Notes: generated by a model not told the origin, from the letters alone. Positions 7,976 to 16,748 are shown, counted from the stretch's first letter. The stretch is 64,000 nucleotides of DNA from Bacillus sp. OV166 (GCF_900177675.1 NZ_FXWM01000001.1:6395001-6459000), one strand, 5' to 3'. Made by a program: numbers and translations.

Positions 7976-7987
7976 ATGGTTTTTATT

Positions 7988-8146
7988 GGTGTCAGGCACC
8001 ATTAGTGATATGGGTCTTGTGACAATATTGTTTTTGGTGTCAGGCACCATTTGTGATCTACGTCCACTGCCAATAGTGTTTTCCGGTGTCAGGCACCGTT
8101 TGTGATCTACGTCCACTGCCAATAGTGTTTTCCGGTGTCAGGCACC
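7988..8146. repeat. four 13-mer A repeats in tandem, about 49-bp unit
   Basis: GGTGTCAGGCACC at 7988-8000, 8036-8048, 8085-8097 and 8134-8146, all in the same orientation, with spacing 48, 49 and 49 bp. The last two units are identical over their full length, including a CGTCCACTGCC word, so one recent tandem duplication is evident. They lie between the stops of ytcD and the convergent beta-helix gene. Confidence 0.9.
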
Positions 8147-8171
8147 TATCATGGTTTACTCATGCACAGGT

Positions 8172-9518
8172 TTATTTTTCTACATATATTGCCCCTGCGT
8201 TATTATATTTGTTCTCTCCAACGGTAACCTTCCGACTAGACTCTCTTGTTGTGTTAACTGATTTCCCTTTTATGTTTTCAAATGTGTTGCCTTTAATAGT
8301 TAGCCCATCGATGATAAAACGTTTATAGGAGGCTGTTTCAATCCCACGTTTGAATGTATTGAAGGTGTTCTTTTCAAATGATGTGTTTTTAATATCGGGA
8401 CCTTTTGCCCATAAATAAACGGCTTTACCTTTACCTGTTCCGGTAATTGTGTTTCCTGTGAATACTGTATTTTTTGCACTAGTTTTAATGGTTATCCCAT
8501 TACCAGTGGTTGTTACGTTATTATTGGTTATGTTTGTCCCAACGGAAGCTCCTAAATGTCCCTCGATGACCATTCCATTCTGAGTATCGATCGTATTGTT
8601 AGAAATCCCCAGACCAGCGTTTTTAAACCATACATACATTTCTTGCACTAAGAATGTATTATCGTGGATTTTGGCATCCTTTGTTTCTTTGATCATGAAC
8701 TTTCCATTTCTGCCTTTTACCTTGTTATCATAAAACTCTATATCATGATAATAATTCCCCGCTCCCTTCGTTCCTTCTATTTGGATGGTATAGGTATCGC
8801 TTGCGTTCGTTTCAAATGTGTTATGGTAAATTTTCGCATCATATAGGTTTATTTTTTCCCAAGGTTCGAAATGCAGAGCTGGACGACCGACGGATGATTT
8901 ACTCATGTTATTAAATATCTTAATATGGTTTACTTGCTCGACCACAATGTTGGAACGATGGTTATTTAGGATGATGTTGTTGGAAATTGTCACATGGTTG
9001 CTTGCTTTTGTTGATCCGGAGGCAGAAATCCCGTCGCCAACAGCATTTTGGAGCCTGTTATTGTCGATTACGATATTGTTGCTATCCCAAATAAAGATCG
9101 TGTGCATATGTTCGATGCCATCGGTGTGATTTTCGTAATTGCCATCGATGGTGAGATTTCTGATTTGGACATTTTTGACTTCATTCACATTAACTAATCG
9201 TGTTTGTTTTTGGTCATTTGCGGTATTGGAAAGCTTTAGAGTAACCGTATCGCGATTCTCGCCCACTAGATTCACATTTGATTTTACAAAAATCGGCTGC
9301 AAAATATAGGCTCCAGCAGGTATGTTCACATCGCCCCCGCCATTTTTTGCAACGGTATCGATTGCCTTTTGGAAAGATTTTGTATCATCGGTTAATCCAT
9401 CACCTTTTGCCCCATAATTCTTCACACTGGACCCCGAAGGATTGTTCACCTGTTTGGTAACGATATAGAATGAAAGGAGCGTTAGTGAAAATAAAATTAA
9501 TAGAGTAACTTTTTTCAT
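8172..9518 (-). CDS. secreted right-handed parallel beta-helix protein (pectate-lyase-3/NosD type)
   Basis: 448 residues from ATG 9518, preceded by AAAGGAGCG. An earlier in-frame start at 9560 has no ribosome site and would bury the signal sequence. MKKVTLLILFSLTLLSFYIV is a signal or anchor segment. VKNYGAKGDGLTDDTKSFQK followed by GGGDVNIPAGAY is the start of the pectate-lyase superfamily beta-helix. After it come about 12 short repeats with N-N/I-V-I-x-N-N patterns (ISNNIILNN, IFNNMSKSS, ISNNTIDTQ) typical of NosD/PbH1 coils. Such proteins cleave or bind polysaccharide outside the cell. No catalytic Asp pair could be assigned, so polysaccharide lyase, hydrolase or epimerase remains open. 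Confidence 0.75.
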   Translation of the reverse strand: MKKVTLLILFSLTLLSFYIVTKQVNNPSGSSVKNYGAKGDGLTDDTKSFQKAIDTVAKNGGGDVNIPAGAYILQPIFVKSNVNLVGENRDTVTLKLSNTANDQKQTRLVNVNEVKNVQIRNLTIDGNYENHTDGIEHMHTIFIWDSNNIVIDNNRLQNAVGDGISASGSTKASNHVTISNNIILNNHRSNIVVEQVNHIKIFNNMSKSSVGRPALHFEPWEKINLYDAKIYHNTFETNASDTYTIQIEGTKGAGNYYHDIEFYDNKVKGRNGKFMIKETKDAKIHDNTFLVQEMYVWFKNAGLGISNNTIDTQNGMVIEGHLGASVGTNITNNNVTTTGNGITIKTSAKNTVFTGNTITGTGKGKAVYLWAKGPDIKNTSFEKNTFNTFKRGIETASYKRFIIDGLTIKGNTFENIKGKSVNTTRESSRKVTVGENKYNNAGAIYVEK

Positions 9519-9565
9519 TTTACGCTCCTTTTTTATAGAGATTTTATACGACTTAGGCAAGCTTT

Positions 9566-11251
9566 TTATGATTGTATAAATGGCCGGTCTTTTAGATGGT
9601 CGGTATGCTCCATCATGTGAACGTAAAACAGGTCGTATCGGACCCAGCGGAGCGGGAATTTAAACGCAAGTTCGTTTTTCTTGTCGTAGACGAGAACATG
9701 CTTTTTGTTGTATTCAACCTTTTTGATTTCGTGTATTCCGATCTCATGCTGTTTGGATCCGTCCTTCATCACAAGCTGCTGGCCGACGACTTGGATGGCT
9801 CTTTTCTTATTTCTTGTAAGTTCATATAGACACACAGCACCGCCGATAACGGTTAGTACAATCAAGTAAGGAATCGAGTCTTCTGAAAATCCTCCGACAG
9901 CCTCTCTAATCCAGTTAACAACCGCGAGGCCGAGAAAGAACCAGGCGCCTTTGCTGAGCCGTGGTGAACTTTCAAAATAGACACTGGTTTCATGTTCTTG
10001 TTTTTCCTCTGCTCTTTTATTGAAAAAAGCGGCTTTGTGTTCTTCGATGCTTACTGTATCAAATTCGACAAAATCAGCGTAGCTGCCGTCCCATAGTTCG
10101 GCCGTATCGTCGCCATCCTCGAGCGTATAGCCGCCTGCCCAGCCAGCATATCGGGTCCCGATATGCAAGAAACTCAATAAGTAATAGCGGATCGGCTGGC
10201 CATAGGTGTTTTCTGTATCGATTTTATCGATGATCTGAATGTCTTCAGGAAAGCGGATGACTCCTTCTTCTTCCTCTGGCAGGTTGATAATTGTCGAAAA
10301 AAGCCTGGATTTCGCCAAATGGGGCTGCTTTTCTTTAGTGATTGGATACAGATGTTCCAGATTTCTTTCCTTCAATTCCCAATAAACCATTTCTGCACTT
10401 TCAATTTGATTTGAAACCTCTACTAGTGTGTTTTGATTATATGGAAGGTTTTTGGCGATGGATATGATCAGCGCTTCTGTTTTAATAAAAGGATCACGGA
10501 AAGACATCGCCTGCTCTAGCTCGGCGCCCATGTCTGTTGAATAATAATATTCCATTAAGCTAATAAACAATCGCATTCTCGAACGAAGGACAAAATAGCT
10601 ATCCTTCCATGCCGTGTACACATATTTGCTAGTAAAATCGGGATCATATTTCAAGTAAGCTTGTTTCTCTGCCTGATAATCTTCGAGCAAGGTCTGGAGG
10701 ATTACCTCCTTTTTATAGCCTTGTTCTAAGCCGGAAGAGTTTAGCGATAATAACAAATCATACAGCATGAATTTATAGTGTTTGGTATTTAGATGCTCGA
10801 GTGTTTTATCAAGGATTCCCTTGATCAGCATCGGATACGGTTCTAGGTCTTTAACTGGAATAAAGAAATCCTCTGTCTGGATTAACCCGATTATTTTTTC
10901 CTCGAGCACGTAGAATATCTCTTCATCTTCAGTTGTTAGCAACGTTTCAATAGCCCGCTCTTTTGCCTGTACATCCAGACCGTCGAAATGCTTTAGGAGT
11001 CCCTCCACCACTTCCGGCATCGGAAAATCACAGACAAAGTCAATGAGATAAAATGATGGGTTGTCCCAATTATCTACACGCTCTGGAAATTTTGACGCAG
11101 CGGTCTTGATCATATCCATTAATACATCGATTTGAACCTCGAGTCCTTCTTGATGCTTATATTCAGAAAGCTGTTGAAATGCCTCCAGTCTTTTTTGCGG
11201 ACTTTCACTTTTAATTTGCTTTAAAATCGAACGCAGCTTTAATTCAATCAT
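9566..11251 (-). CDS. hypothetical helical-repeat protein with C-terminal membrane segments
   Basis: 561 residues from ATG 11251. Residues 1-340 are helical and charged, with HEAT-like periodicity (KRLEAFQQLSEY, KERAIETLLTT, KTEALIISIAKN). A WDGSYADFVEFDT region follows. About 440-490 are two closely spaced hydrophobic segments, and the last 70 residues form a beta-rich tail (QQLVMKDGSKQHEIGIHEIK) like a bacterial PH domain. A damage or envelope-stress scaffold is conceivable but not supported by any motif. It is 47 bp upstream of the beta-helix gene on the same strand and may be cotranscribed with it. Confidence 0.55.
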   Translation of the reverse strand: MIELKLRSILKQIKSESPQKRLEAFQQLSEYKHQEGLEVQIDVLMDMIKTAASKFPERVDNWDNPSFYLIDFVCDFPMPEVVEGLLKHFDGLDVQAKERAIETLLTTEDEEIFYVLEEKIIGLIQTEDFFIPVKDLEPYPMLIKGILDKTLEHLNTKHYKFMLYDLLLSLNSSGLEQGYKKEVILQTLLEDYQAEKQAYLKYDPDFTSKYVYTAWKDSYFVLRSRMRLFISLMEYYYSTDMGAELEQAMSFRDPFIKTEALIISIAKNLPYNQNTLVEVSNQIESAEMVYWELKERNLEHLYPITKEKQPHLAKSRLFSTIINLPEEEEGVIRFPEDIQIIDKIDTENTYGQPIRYYLLSFLHIGTRYAGWAGGYTLEDGDDTAELWDGSYADFVEFDTVSIEEHKAAFFNKRAEEKQEHETSVYFESSPRLSKGAWFFLGLAVVNWIREAVGGFSEDSIPYLIVLTVIGGAVCLYELTRNKKRAIQVVGQQLVMKDGSKQHEIGIHEIKKVEYNKKHVLVYDKKNELAFKFPLRWVRYDLFYVHMMEHTDHLKDRPFIQS

Positions 11252-11316
11252 CGTTCCCCATCCCTATCTCACTCTTCTAATTTATGACATTATGAATATA
11301 TTTTATTTCATAATAA

Positions 11317-11481
11317 CAAAATCAGCAATGTGGACATGGATCAAAATTTTTGGATTTCCCCGGATTTATTAAAGAGCAAACTGCCTTGGACCATGTGATT
11401 GCCGCTGCTGCTAGCTTAGCCATTAGCCAGCCTATGTTGTTCAGAGGTCGATATAAATCTTATTTCAAAAAAAAGACCTAA
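11317..11481 (+). pseudogene. possible coding remnant, about 54 codons without a start
   Basis: The + strand frame is open from 11317 to TAA at 11479-11481 with protein-like composition (DFPGFIKEQTALDHV, then AAAASLAISQPMLFRG), but there is no initiation codon or ribosome site near its 5' end. The origin is not recognised; chance is possible. Confidence 0.25.
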
Positions 11482-11502
11482 CATTTAGCTGTTAGATCTT
11501 TT
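11474..11502 (-). terminator. intrinsic terminator of the 3D-domain gene
   Basis: GACCTAACA pairs with TGTTAGATC with one mismatch. T-runs on both sides make it usable in either direction, and it lies 26 bp after the minus-strand stop at 11528. Confidence 0.7.
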
Positions 11503-11527
11503 TTGATGGCTGAGATTATTGCCGGAA

Positions 11528-12667
11528 TTAGTTTAAAACGATAACTTTCACGGTCTTTCTACCCCATTGTAATGCTTTTGCTCTATTTGGCACTAATACG
11601 TCGATTTTATGGCCCTTAATTGCGCCGCCTGTGTCACCTGCGATGGCAACGCCATAACCTTCTACCCAGACTTTTTTACCAAGTGGAATGACTCTAGGGT
11701 CGACGGCAATCAATTTCATATTCGGATTTTTACGAATGTTGTAGCCGAGCGCGGTAATGGAACCGGACTCTTCCGGGCTGTATGCTGTTGCGGTAACATA
11801 CATCTCCTTACCACTTGTTGTTGCTGCTGCTGTTGTTGTGATGTTTTCTGCTGATGATGATGGCGCTGCTTTTGTTGTTTTTGCAGTTGTACGTGCTTTG
11901 GCCTCATCTTGTTCTTTTTTGATTTTCGCTTGAATATCCTTCATTTGTGACTCAACGCCGGCTTTTTCCTGTTCGGCTAGCGCCATTTGTTTAAGGATTT
12001 GACTGTATTTTTGTTGCATAACGGTTAAGGTTTGTTGTCGTTTTTGCATGTTTTGATCAAGTAGAGCTTGTTGATTCTCAAGATTCTCTTGGTCTTTTAA
12101 TAAAATTTGTTCTTGTCTATCAATCTCTTTTTTATCATTTTCAATCTTTTGAAGGTCTTCCTTCTGGGCACCTAAGATATCTTTATCCGCATCCATCAGG
12201 GCCGAAACGGCGCTCGCGCGTTGGATAAATTCTGAGATACTATCAGACTCGAAGAATAGGTTGATCATTACATTGACGTTATCATTTTGTTGAAGTGCGA
12301 CGGCCCGTTGCTTCATAATCCCTTTACGTGCAAGGATTTTATCTTCTAGGACGACGATTTCTTGTTTCTTTTTTTCAATGAGTTGATTTGTTGCGTCTAT
12401 TTTTTGTTGCGTTTTTGCCATTGTTTCTTTGTTCCTTGTAATATCGCTGTAAAGAGAGTTCAATTCTTGTTGAATTTTTTCTATCTCTTGATTAACAGTC
12501 TGCTTTTCTTGGGCTTTTTGCTCTACTATTCTTTGTTTCTGCTCCAGCTGTTGCTTGGCATTATGTAGGGCTTCACTGCTTGTTTGTGCATATGTAACCA
12601 TAGACCCCGTTACTGATAGCATGATTGTAAGTAACACGAGAATGATACGCTTTTTTGTCGTTTGCAT
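11528..12667 (-). CDS. secreted coiled-coil protein with C-terminal 3D (lytic transglycosylase-like) domain
   Basis: 379 residues. Residues 1-27 are a signal peptide (hydrophobic LVLLTIMLSVTG, then ATG-A-Q). Residues 30-260 are an almost continuous coiled coil of the PcsB/CwlO type. A Thr/Ala linker leads to the 3D domain (about 290-379) with its three aspartates: VDPRVIPLG, GDTGGAIKG and KIDV, as in YocH, YuiC and Rpf2-like cell-wall enzymes. It is expected to cleave peptidoglycan glycan strands; the coiled coil may regulate it, as in PcsB/CwlO, which contact FtsEX. It stands alone with its own terminator. Confidence 0.85.
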   Translation of the reverse strand: MQTTKKRIILVLLTIMLSVTGSMVTYAQTSSEALHNAKQQLEQKQRIVEQKAQEKQTVNQEIEKIQQELNSLYSDITRNKETMAKTQQKIDATNQLIEKKKQEIVVLEDKILARKGIMKQRAVALQQNDNVNVMINLFFESDSISEFIQRASAVSALMDADKDILGAQKEDLQKIENDKKEIDRQEQILLKDQENLENQQALLDQNMQKRQQTLTVMQQKYSQILKQMALAEQEKAGVESQMKDIQAKIKKEQDEAKARTTAKTTKAAPSSSAENITTTAAATTSGKEMYVTATAYSPEESGSITALGYNIRKNPNMKLIAVDPRVIPLGKKVWVEGYGVAIAGDTGGAIKGHKIDVLVPNRAKALQWGRKTVKVIVLN

Positions 12668-13022
12668 ACGCTTTCTCCTCTCCTTAGTACTCTATTTATA
12701 CCAGATAAATGTACCAGTAATGTTACAGAAATATTAAAAGTACATCACTTTTTGTCATATTACACGTGAAAGTGTCAATTCTGTGTCATAACAGTGTCCT
12801 CTTTTTGCGGTGGAATGTCAGTTGTGGGTGGGGATTTTTGGCGTTGGAATTTTTTGGTGTCAGGCACCTGGGTGAGCAGTTACCTGAGCCAGGCTGGGCG
12901 CCTGGCATTTTAATGGGCAAACGCAAGAAAAGGTCTCGAATATATCTTCGGAACCTTTTCTATGTTGCCAGTGCATCCACTCTTCTCCGTTCGTTTTTGC
13001 GCACCTCATATTAAATACACAT
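12668..13022. repeat. 355-bp gene-free stretch with one 13-mer A repeat and two hairpins
   Basis: GGTGTCAGGCACC at 12856-12868. GCCAGGC (12888-12894) pairs with GCCTGGC (12900-12906), followed by ATTTT, a short terminator-like hairpin. GAAAAGGT near 12928 pairs with ACCTTTTC near 12954. No credible gene. Confidence 0.7.
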
Positions 13023-13439
13023 TTATCGCTCTTCTTCCTTCAACTCCCTGCTCTCCGCGCGAATGGATGCTTTTCTCGCTCCTTTAAGTCTTCTTTTACT
13101 ATTCGGGAATACGGCTAAAAAGGAAACCTTGTTATCTTCTTTTATAGCAAAATGATTGAGGAGCTCGAACACTTCTTTTTCTGTTAGATCGATATCTTCT
13201 TTAACTATTTGTAGCGAATGACGGTGACGGTGGTAGCTGATTTGAATATTGGAATTATTGATTTGAATGGGAATGATTGCTTTTTTATAAAACGGGATGG
13301 ATTGGTATGGAATATCTCCTGTTGTATGGGGCGACTGGGTAGAAAGTTGTAATGCATCGAAAAAACTGGGTTTACTTTTGATTTCGACTTTTTGGTTGTT
13401 GTTTTGCTTACCAATAAATATGATTAAGTTTTTTTCCAC
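13023..13439 (-). CDS. hypothetical protein, 138 residues
   Basis: GTG start at 13439 with GGGAGG eleven bases upstream, a slightly long but usable spacing. The N-terminal half is Asn/Ser/Gln-rich, the middle contains a His-Arg cluster (SYHRHRHSLQ), and the C-terminus is strongly basic and acidic (RRLKGARKASIRAESRELKE). There are no transmembrane segments and no family was recognised. It is divergent from the HTH gene at 13648, so the two may share regulation. Confidence 0.5.
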   Translation of the reverse strand: MEKNLIIFIGKQNNNQKVEIKSKPSFFDALQLSTQSPHTTGDIPYQSIPFYKKAIIPIQINNSNIQISYHRHRHSLQIVKEDIDLTEKEVFELLNHFAIKEDNKVSFLAVFPNSKRRLKGARKASIRAESRELKEEER

Positions 13440-13611
13440 AAATATAAGAACCTCCCAATATTACAATTATTTACACCAACTATCATTATTCGACGATAAT
13501 TTCCAATTTCCTTTATTGCGATTTTCCGCCAGCACATATTCTGTCGACATCGTGCATTTTTTTCACAAATAATTCACACATTCAAACTTAATGTTCTGTT
13601 TTCCCGTTAAG

Positions 13612-13633
13612 TTAAAACCATGAATTGTTTTAA
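13612..13633. promoter_or_regulatory. inverted repeat upstream of the HTH regulator
   Basis: TTAAAAC and GTTTTAA are separated by eight bases and end 15 bp before the ATG of the XRE-type regulator. The position suits an autoregulatory operator. No data support occupancy. Confidence 0.4.
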
Positions 13634-13647
13634 TGGCGGTGAATTAG

Positions 13648-14061
13648 ATGTCTTTATCGGAAAAATTAAGGAAATTGCGCGATAACCGAAACTGGTCCCA
13701 GCAAACGCTTGCCGACATGTTGAGGATGGATCGGTCCACAGTAAGTCGCTACGAAACGGGTAGAAGTATTCCCAAATATCAGACGGTTGTTCGATTTGCG
13801 GAAATTTACCAGGTCGATATGGAATATTTGGTGGAGGAGCTCGATCAGCTGCTGCCTAAAACGGAGGGGTCCGGATTCATCGCGAAGGAAACCAGCGACG
13901 ATCACGATCTGCTCATTATTAACCAGTTTCTTCAGAAAGAAGCTGATTTTAAAATGGCCTTATTAGAGCTTTATCTCATGCCACCCAAGCGGAAGGCTTT
14001 TTACATTGATTCATTTATCAGCCAGATTAAAGTGAGTAAGCATCATAAGGATAAGTTTTAA
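13648..14061 (+). CDS. XRE/Cro-type transcriptional regulator
   Basis: 137 residues, ATG after GGCGGTGA. Residues 5-60 are a canonical HTH_3 domain: LRKLRDNRNWSQQTLADML, RSTVSRYETGRSIP and the following VVRFAEIYQV. The C-terminal half is helical and acidic with no recognised ligand domain; its size fits a SinR/Xre-like repressor with a dimerisation tail. It is followed by a strong terminator at 14110 and preceded by a palindromic operator candidate. Confidence 0.85.
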   Translation: MSLSEKLRKLRDNRNWSQQTLADMLRMDRSTVSRYETGRSIPKYQTVVRFAEIYQVDMEYLVEELDQLLPKTEGSGFIAKETSDDHDLLIINQFLQKEADFKMALLELYLMPPKRKAFYIDSFISQIKVSKHHKDKF

Positions 14062-14109
14062 GAAAAAGGTTTTCCTGCTTAAGCAGTTTACAAACGTATA
14101 AACATCAAA

Positions 14110-14142
14110 GAAGCCGCTGACGAGTTCAGCGGCTTCTTTTTT
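14110..14142 (+). terminator. intrinsic terminator
   Basis: GAAGCCGCTGA and TTCAGCGGCTTC form an eleven-pair stem with six T following. It ends the HTH gene. The rest of the 302-bp gap holds the minus-strand terminator at 14214. Confidence 0.9.
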
Positions 14143-14206
14143 AAAAAAACAGGGGGGTTTTTTTTATAGTTTATCCTGATTAATTATTTTTATACCTGTA
14201 GGCAAC

Positions 14207-14235
14207 AAAAAAATTCCGGCAATTACCTGCCGGAA
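14207..14235 (-). terminator. intrinsic terminator of the ssbB unit
   Basis: TTCCGGCA (14214-14221) pairs with TGCCGGAA (14228-14235). On the minus strand a run of seven T follows the stem, downstream of the coiled-coil gene at 14364. Confidence 0.8.
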
Positions 14236-14363
14236 AAATGGAGATAAACACGGAGCTGTGTTTGATTTTCTATTTAAATAGGCGGTTGCGGGGATATTTT
14301 TTTAAAATATTCGCCTGGCAGCTTGAACATGATGCAACCAAGGCGTATTTTTTTGAATATCAC

Positions 14364-14591
14364 TCAAAAACGAAAAGGAATGTTTTGTGAAGAATCGTGT
14401 GGATTCGAGGAGTAAACTCTGATGAGGTTGTCTCTTTCCTTGATTTCATGTTGTTGTTCCTTAATGGCCCATTCTAATTGGCAGACGCGCCTTTGGAGGC
14501 TGTCGACGTTTTTGTTGGCATTTCCCACCATCTTAATTAAGCTTTCCAGTAATTGCTCGAGGTTGCTGGCCATTTCATTGTTAGACCCCAA
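14364..14591 (-). CDS. small coiled-coil protein coupled to ssbB
   Basis: 75 residues from TTG 14591. GGAGG ends nine bases before this TTG and lies inside the ssbB 3' end; the next in-frame ATG (14573) has no ribosome site. The gene overlaps the ssbB stop by 11 bp, so translation is probably coupled. The sequence is a heptad coiled coil (LEQLLESLIKMVGNANKNVDS, LEWAIKEQQHEIKERDNL) without Cys pairs or transmembrane segments. Partner and function are unknown. Its position suggests a role near single-stranded DNA, but that is inference. Confidence 0.55.
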   Translation of the reverse strand: MGSNNEMASNLEQLLESLIKMVGNANKNVDSLQRRVCQLEWAIKEQQHEIKERDNLIRVYSSNPHDSSQNIPFRF

Positions 14592-14952
14592 TCGTCATTT
14601 CCTCCTTTTTTGGCTCAGGCGCTGCTTCATGCGGCTTCGAGCTTAGGAAGCGGACTGTTTCGGCGATTACCTCGGTCACATACACCCTTTTCCCCTCTTT
14701 GTTATCGTAGTTCCGGGTTTGCAATCTCCCGGTGATCCCAACGACTGAACCTTTACGGCAATACTTGCATGTATTTTCTGCCGCTTTCCGCCAAAGTGTG
14801 CATTGAACGAAATCTGCTTCAATTTCGCCGTTTTGATTGCGATAGTGACGAGTCACTGCTAAAGTGATATGAGACACTTGTGTCCCTTCTGTTGTCTCTT
14901 TTAATTCCGGGTCCCGCGTCAATCTGCCAACCAATGTGACTTGATTGATCAT
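14581..14952 (-). CDS. ssbB: single-stranded DNA-binding protein, SsbB type
   Basis: 123 residues from ATG 14952 after AAGGAGATG; an upstream start would add 21 unlikely residues. The OB fold is complete: MINQVTLVGRLTRDPELK, ITLAVTRHYRN, DFVQCTLWRKAAENTCKY and the GRLQTRNYDNKEGKRVYVTEV strand. The C-terminus lacks the acidic D-D-D-I-P-F tip of the housekeeping SsbA, matching the shorter paralogue (YwpH) used in natural transformation. ywpF lies divergently next door as in B. subtilis. No convincing ComK box (AAAA-N5-TTTT pairs) was found upstream. Confidence 0.85.
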   Translation of the reverse strand: MINQVTLVGRLTRDPELKETTEGTQVSHITLAVTRHYRNQNGEIEADFVQCTLWRKAAENTCKYCRKGSVVGITGRLQTRNYDNKEGKRVYVTEVIAETVRFLSSKPHEAAPEPKKEEMTIGV

Positions 14953-15197
14953 TTTTTCATCTCCTTTTTGTTTGATGGTCCTAGCATAGCCCGTTGACTG
15001 ATGGTTGTAAAACAAGGAAAAGGAAGTTATCGAGGCTGATCATTGCAGGATAATCGGTTTTTCTTGGGGGTTTTTGTCAAAAATGAAGGGCCTTTTTTGC
15101 AGGAAAATGGATCTTTGAAATTTCGACAAATATTATTCGACATTTGCTTTAAGCGAACCTATGTTATAATTTAGGAAAAAGAAATCAGGAGGTTGTG

Positions 15198-15635
15198 ATG
15201 AAATCTTTTAAATTGTACTCTTTAGATGTGGTCGAAGATGATGCTTCAGTTGAAGTTCCGTTGGTGGATGGCTTGATTCTTAATAAGGAAGACGAGCGCT
15301 CGACATGGCTGCTTGAGGCGTATACAGATTTGTCCCTCTATGATTATTTCAAAAAAATTTCCGAGCAAGACCGCGACATTATTGTCGAAGCTGTCATTAC
15401 CAAGAAGGAAAATGCTCCAGCTTATTTTCAAACAAAAATTTGTTCATTGACTAAATTCGAAAAGCATATCAGCGTTTTGTTCGAAGGCAGCATTCGCCGC
15501 AACAAAAGCGATTACTCCGAACTACTGCTCGAAAGTCTCCTCCAAAAAGGGCTTGAGGGTCCTGCGCTGCTTACCGAATTTAGGGATAAAATAAAAAGCA
15601 AACCGAAACTAAAAGTAAAAAACGAAATAAAATAG
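15198..15635 (+). CDS. ywpF: YwpF-like protein
   Basis: 145 residues from ATG 15198, five bases after CAGGAGG; a GTG one codon earlier is too close to the ribosome site. MKSFKLYSLDVVED at the start, the DGLILNKEDERSTWLLEAY stretch and the basic tail are those of the YwpF family, conserved in Bacillus and of unknown role. The position between ssbB and fabZ is the same as in B. subtilis (ywpH-ywpF-ywpB). TATAAT lies about 25 bp upstream of the ribosome site. Confidence 0.7.
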   Translation: MKSFKLYSLDVVEDDASVEVPLVDGLILNKEDERSTWLLEAYTDLSLYDYFKKISEQDRDIIVEAVITKKENAPAYFQTKICSLTKFEKHISVLFEGSIRRNKSDYSELLLESLLQKGLEGPALLTEFRDKIKSKPKLKVKNEIK

Positions 15636-15640
15636 AAGCA

Positions 15641-15672
15641 AAGGGACAGGCAGATGCCAGTCCCTTTTTTTT
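15641..15672 (+). terminator. intrinsic terminator of ywpF
   Basis: AAGGGAC pairs with GTCCCTT with a 12-base loop and a T tail to 15672. It lies six bases after the ywpF stop. Confidence 0.85.
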
Positions 15673-15674
15673 AC

Positions 15675-16031
15675 TTATTCATCTTTATTGTCTGCGTCAT
15701 TCCTGTCAATATCATCTTCGATTATTTCTTCTTTTTTGGTGTTGCTATCCTTAATTGGATCTTTGTCGGTATCGGTATTTTTGTCCTCTGTGTTTGGATA
15801 ATGGTTGTTCCTGTTGTCTAAATCGATGTTGTCATCATCGTATTTAATACCATTTGGATTATTCAGATCTGTTCGGTTGTTCAAATCTGTTCGATTATTC
15901 ACGTCTGCTGGATTATTTACAGCCGGTGGTGGTGGATTTTGGTCATCATTGTCGTTATTACAGCCTGTTAACACGACAGCAGATAAGATCGATCCTGAGA
16001 GCAAAAGAAATAACTTTTTTTTCAAAATCAT
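15675..16031 (-). CDS. Asp/Asn-rich lipoprotein
   Basis: 118 residues from ATG 16031 preceded by GGAAGGGG; an upstream in-frame start lacks a site. The lipobox LTGC (Cys24) after a hydrophobic signal segment marks a lipid-anchored secreted protein. The mature part is proline-rich (PPPPAVNNPADV), then a tandem Asn-Asn-Arg-Thr-Asp-Leu repeat, then an acidic disordered tail. There is no enzymatic domain. Similar short disordered lipoproteins are common in Bacillus spores and envelopes; the role is unknown. Confidence 0.65.
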   Translation of the reverse strand: MILKKKLFLLLSGSILSAVVLTGCNNDNDDQNPPPPAVNNPADVNNRTDLNNRTDLNNPNGIKYDDDNIDLDNRNNHYPNTEDKNTDTDKDPIKDSNTKKEEIIEDDIDRNDADNKDE

Positions 16032-16183
16032 TGTACCCCTTCCAAACATAATTTGACCTATCTTTTATTGGTCTGTTTTTAGGGTTCCCGACGTCTTTCA
16101 AATGATAGCAAGCATTTTTTTACAAAAATGTTTTGAAGGTCATTGCTGCTTCTATGTTTTTGCGCGCCCACATAATAGCATAC

Positions 16184-16212
16184 GAAAAAGCGACCAGAAT
16201 CCTCCGGTCGCT
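16184..16212 (-). terminator. intrinsic terminator of fabZ
   Basis: AGCGACC and GGTCGCT form a seven-pair stem with a ten-base loop; minus-strand T-run at 16188-16184. It lies just after the fabZ stop. Confidence 0.8.
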
Positions 16213-16221
16213 TTCATTTGT

Positions 16222-16656
16222 TTATTCTTTTTTCTTGCCTAACGCAAATGTGATTTCCGCTTCGCAGGCAACTTCGCCGTCAACGGTTGCAACGGCTTTC
16301 CCTTTGCCGATTGGTCCGCGCAAGCGTACGATTTCCACTTCAAGACGAAGCTGGTCGCCTGGCTTGACTTGCTTTTTAAAACGACAGCCATCAATTCCTG
16401 CAAAAAAGGCTAAGCGGCCGCGGTTTTCTTCTTTTTTCAACATAGCGACAGCCCCAACCTGTGCCAGTGCTTCCACGATTAACACACCAGGCATCACTGG
16501 ATAATCTGGGAAATGTCCGTTGAAAAATTCTTCATTGGCGCTGACGTTTTTAATCCCAACGGCGCTTTTTCCTTCTTCCACTTCTAAAATTCGATCGACC
16601 AACAAAAATGGGTAGCGATGTGGAATGATTTCTTTGATTTGTTCGATATCGAGCAT
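16222..16656 (-). CDS. fabZ: 3-hydroxyacyl-ACP dehydratase FabZ
   Basis: 144 residues, normal for FabZ. It dehydrates 3-hydroxyacyl-ACP in the elongation cycle of type II fatty-acid synthesis. The hot-dog fold is complete: IPHRYPFLLVDRI, NGHFPDYPVMPGVLIVEALAQ with catalytic His48 and Glu62, and the FFAGIDGCRFKKQVKPGDQL central strand. AGGAGGTACTAAAAA precedes the ATG. In B. subtilis fabZ (ywpB) is in the same mbl-to-ssbB region. Confidence 0.96.
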   Translation of the reverse strand: MLDIEQIKEIIPHRYPFLLVDRILEVEEGKSAVGIKNVSANEEFFNGHFPDYPVMPGVLIVEALAQVGAVAMLKKEENRGRLAFFAGIDGCRFKKQVKPGDQLRLEVEIVRLRGPIGKGKAVATVDGEVACEAEITFALGKKKE

Positions 16657-16748
16657 TTTTTAGTACCTCCTACTAGTAACAAGTGTCTATTTCCTATTCT
16701 ACTACTTAAGGTATACAAAAAGGAAGGGATTTACGTCCCTTCCTCCAT

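Noticed and set aside
14953..15180. ComK box upstream of ssbB
   Set aside because: No paired AAAA-N5-TTTT boxes with accepted spacing were found.
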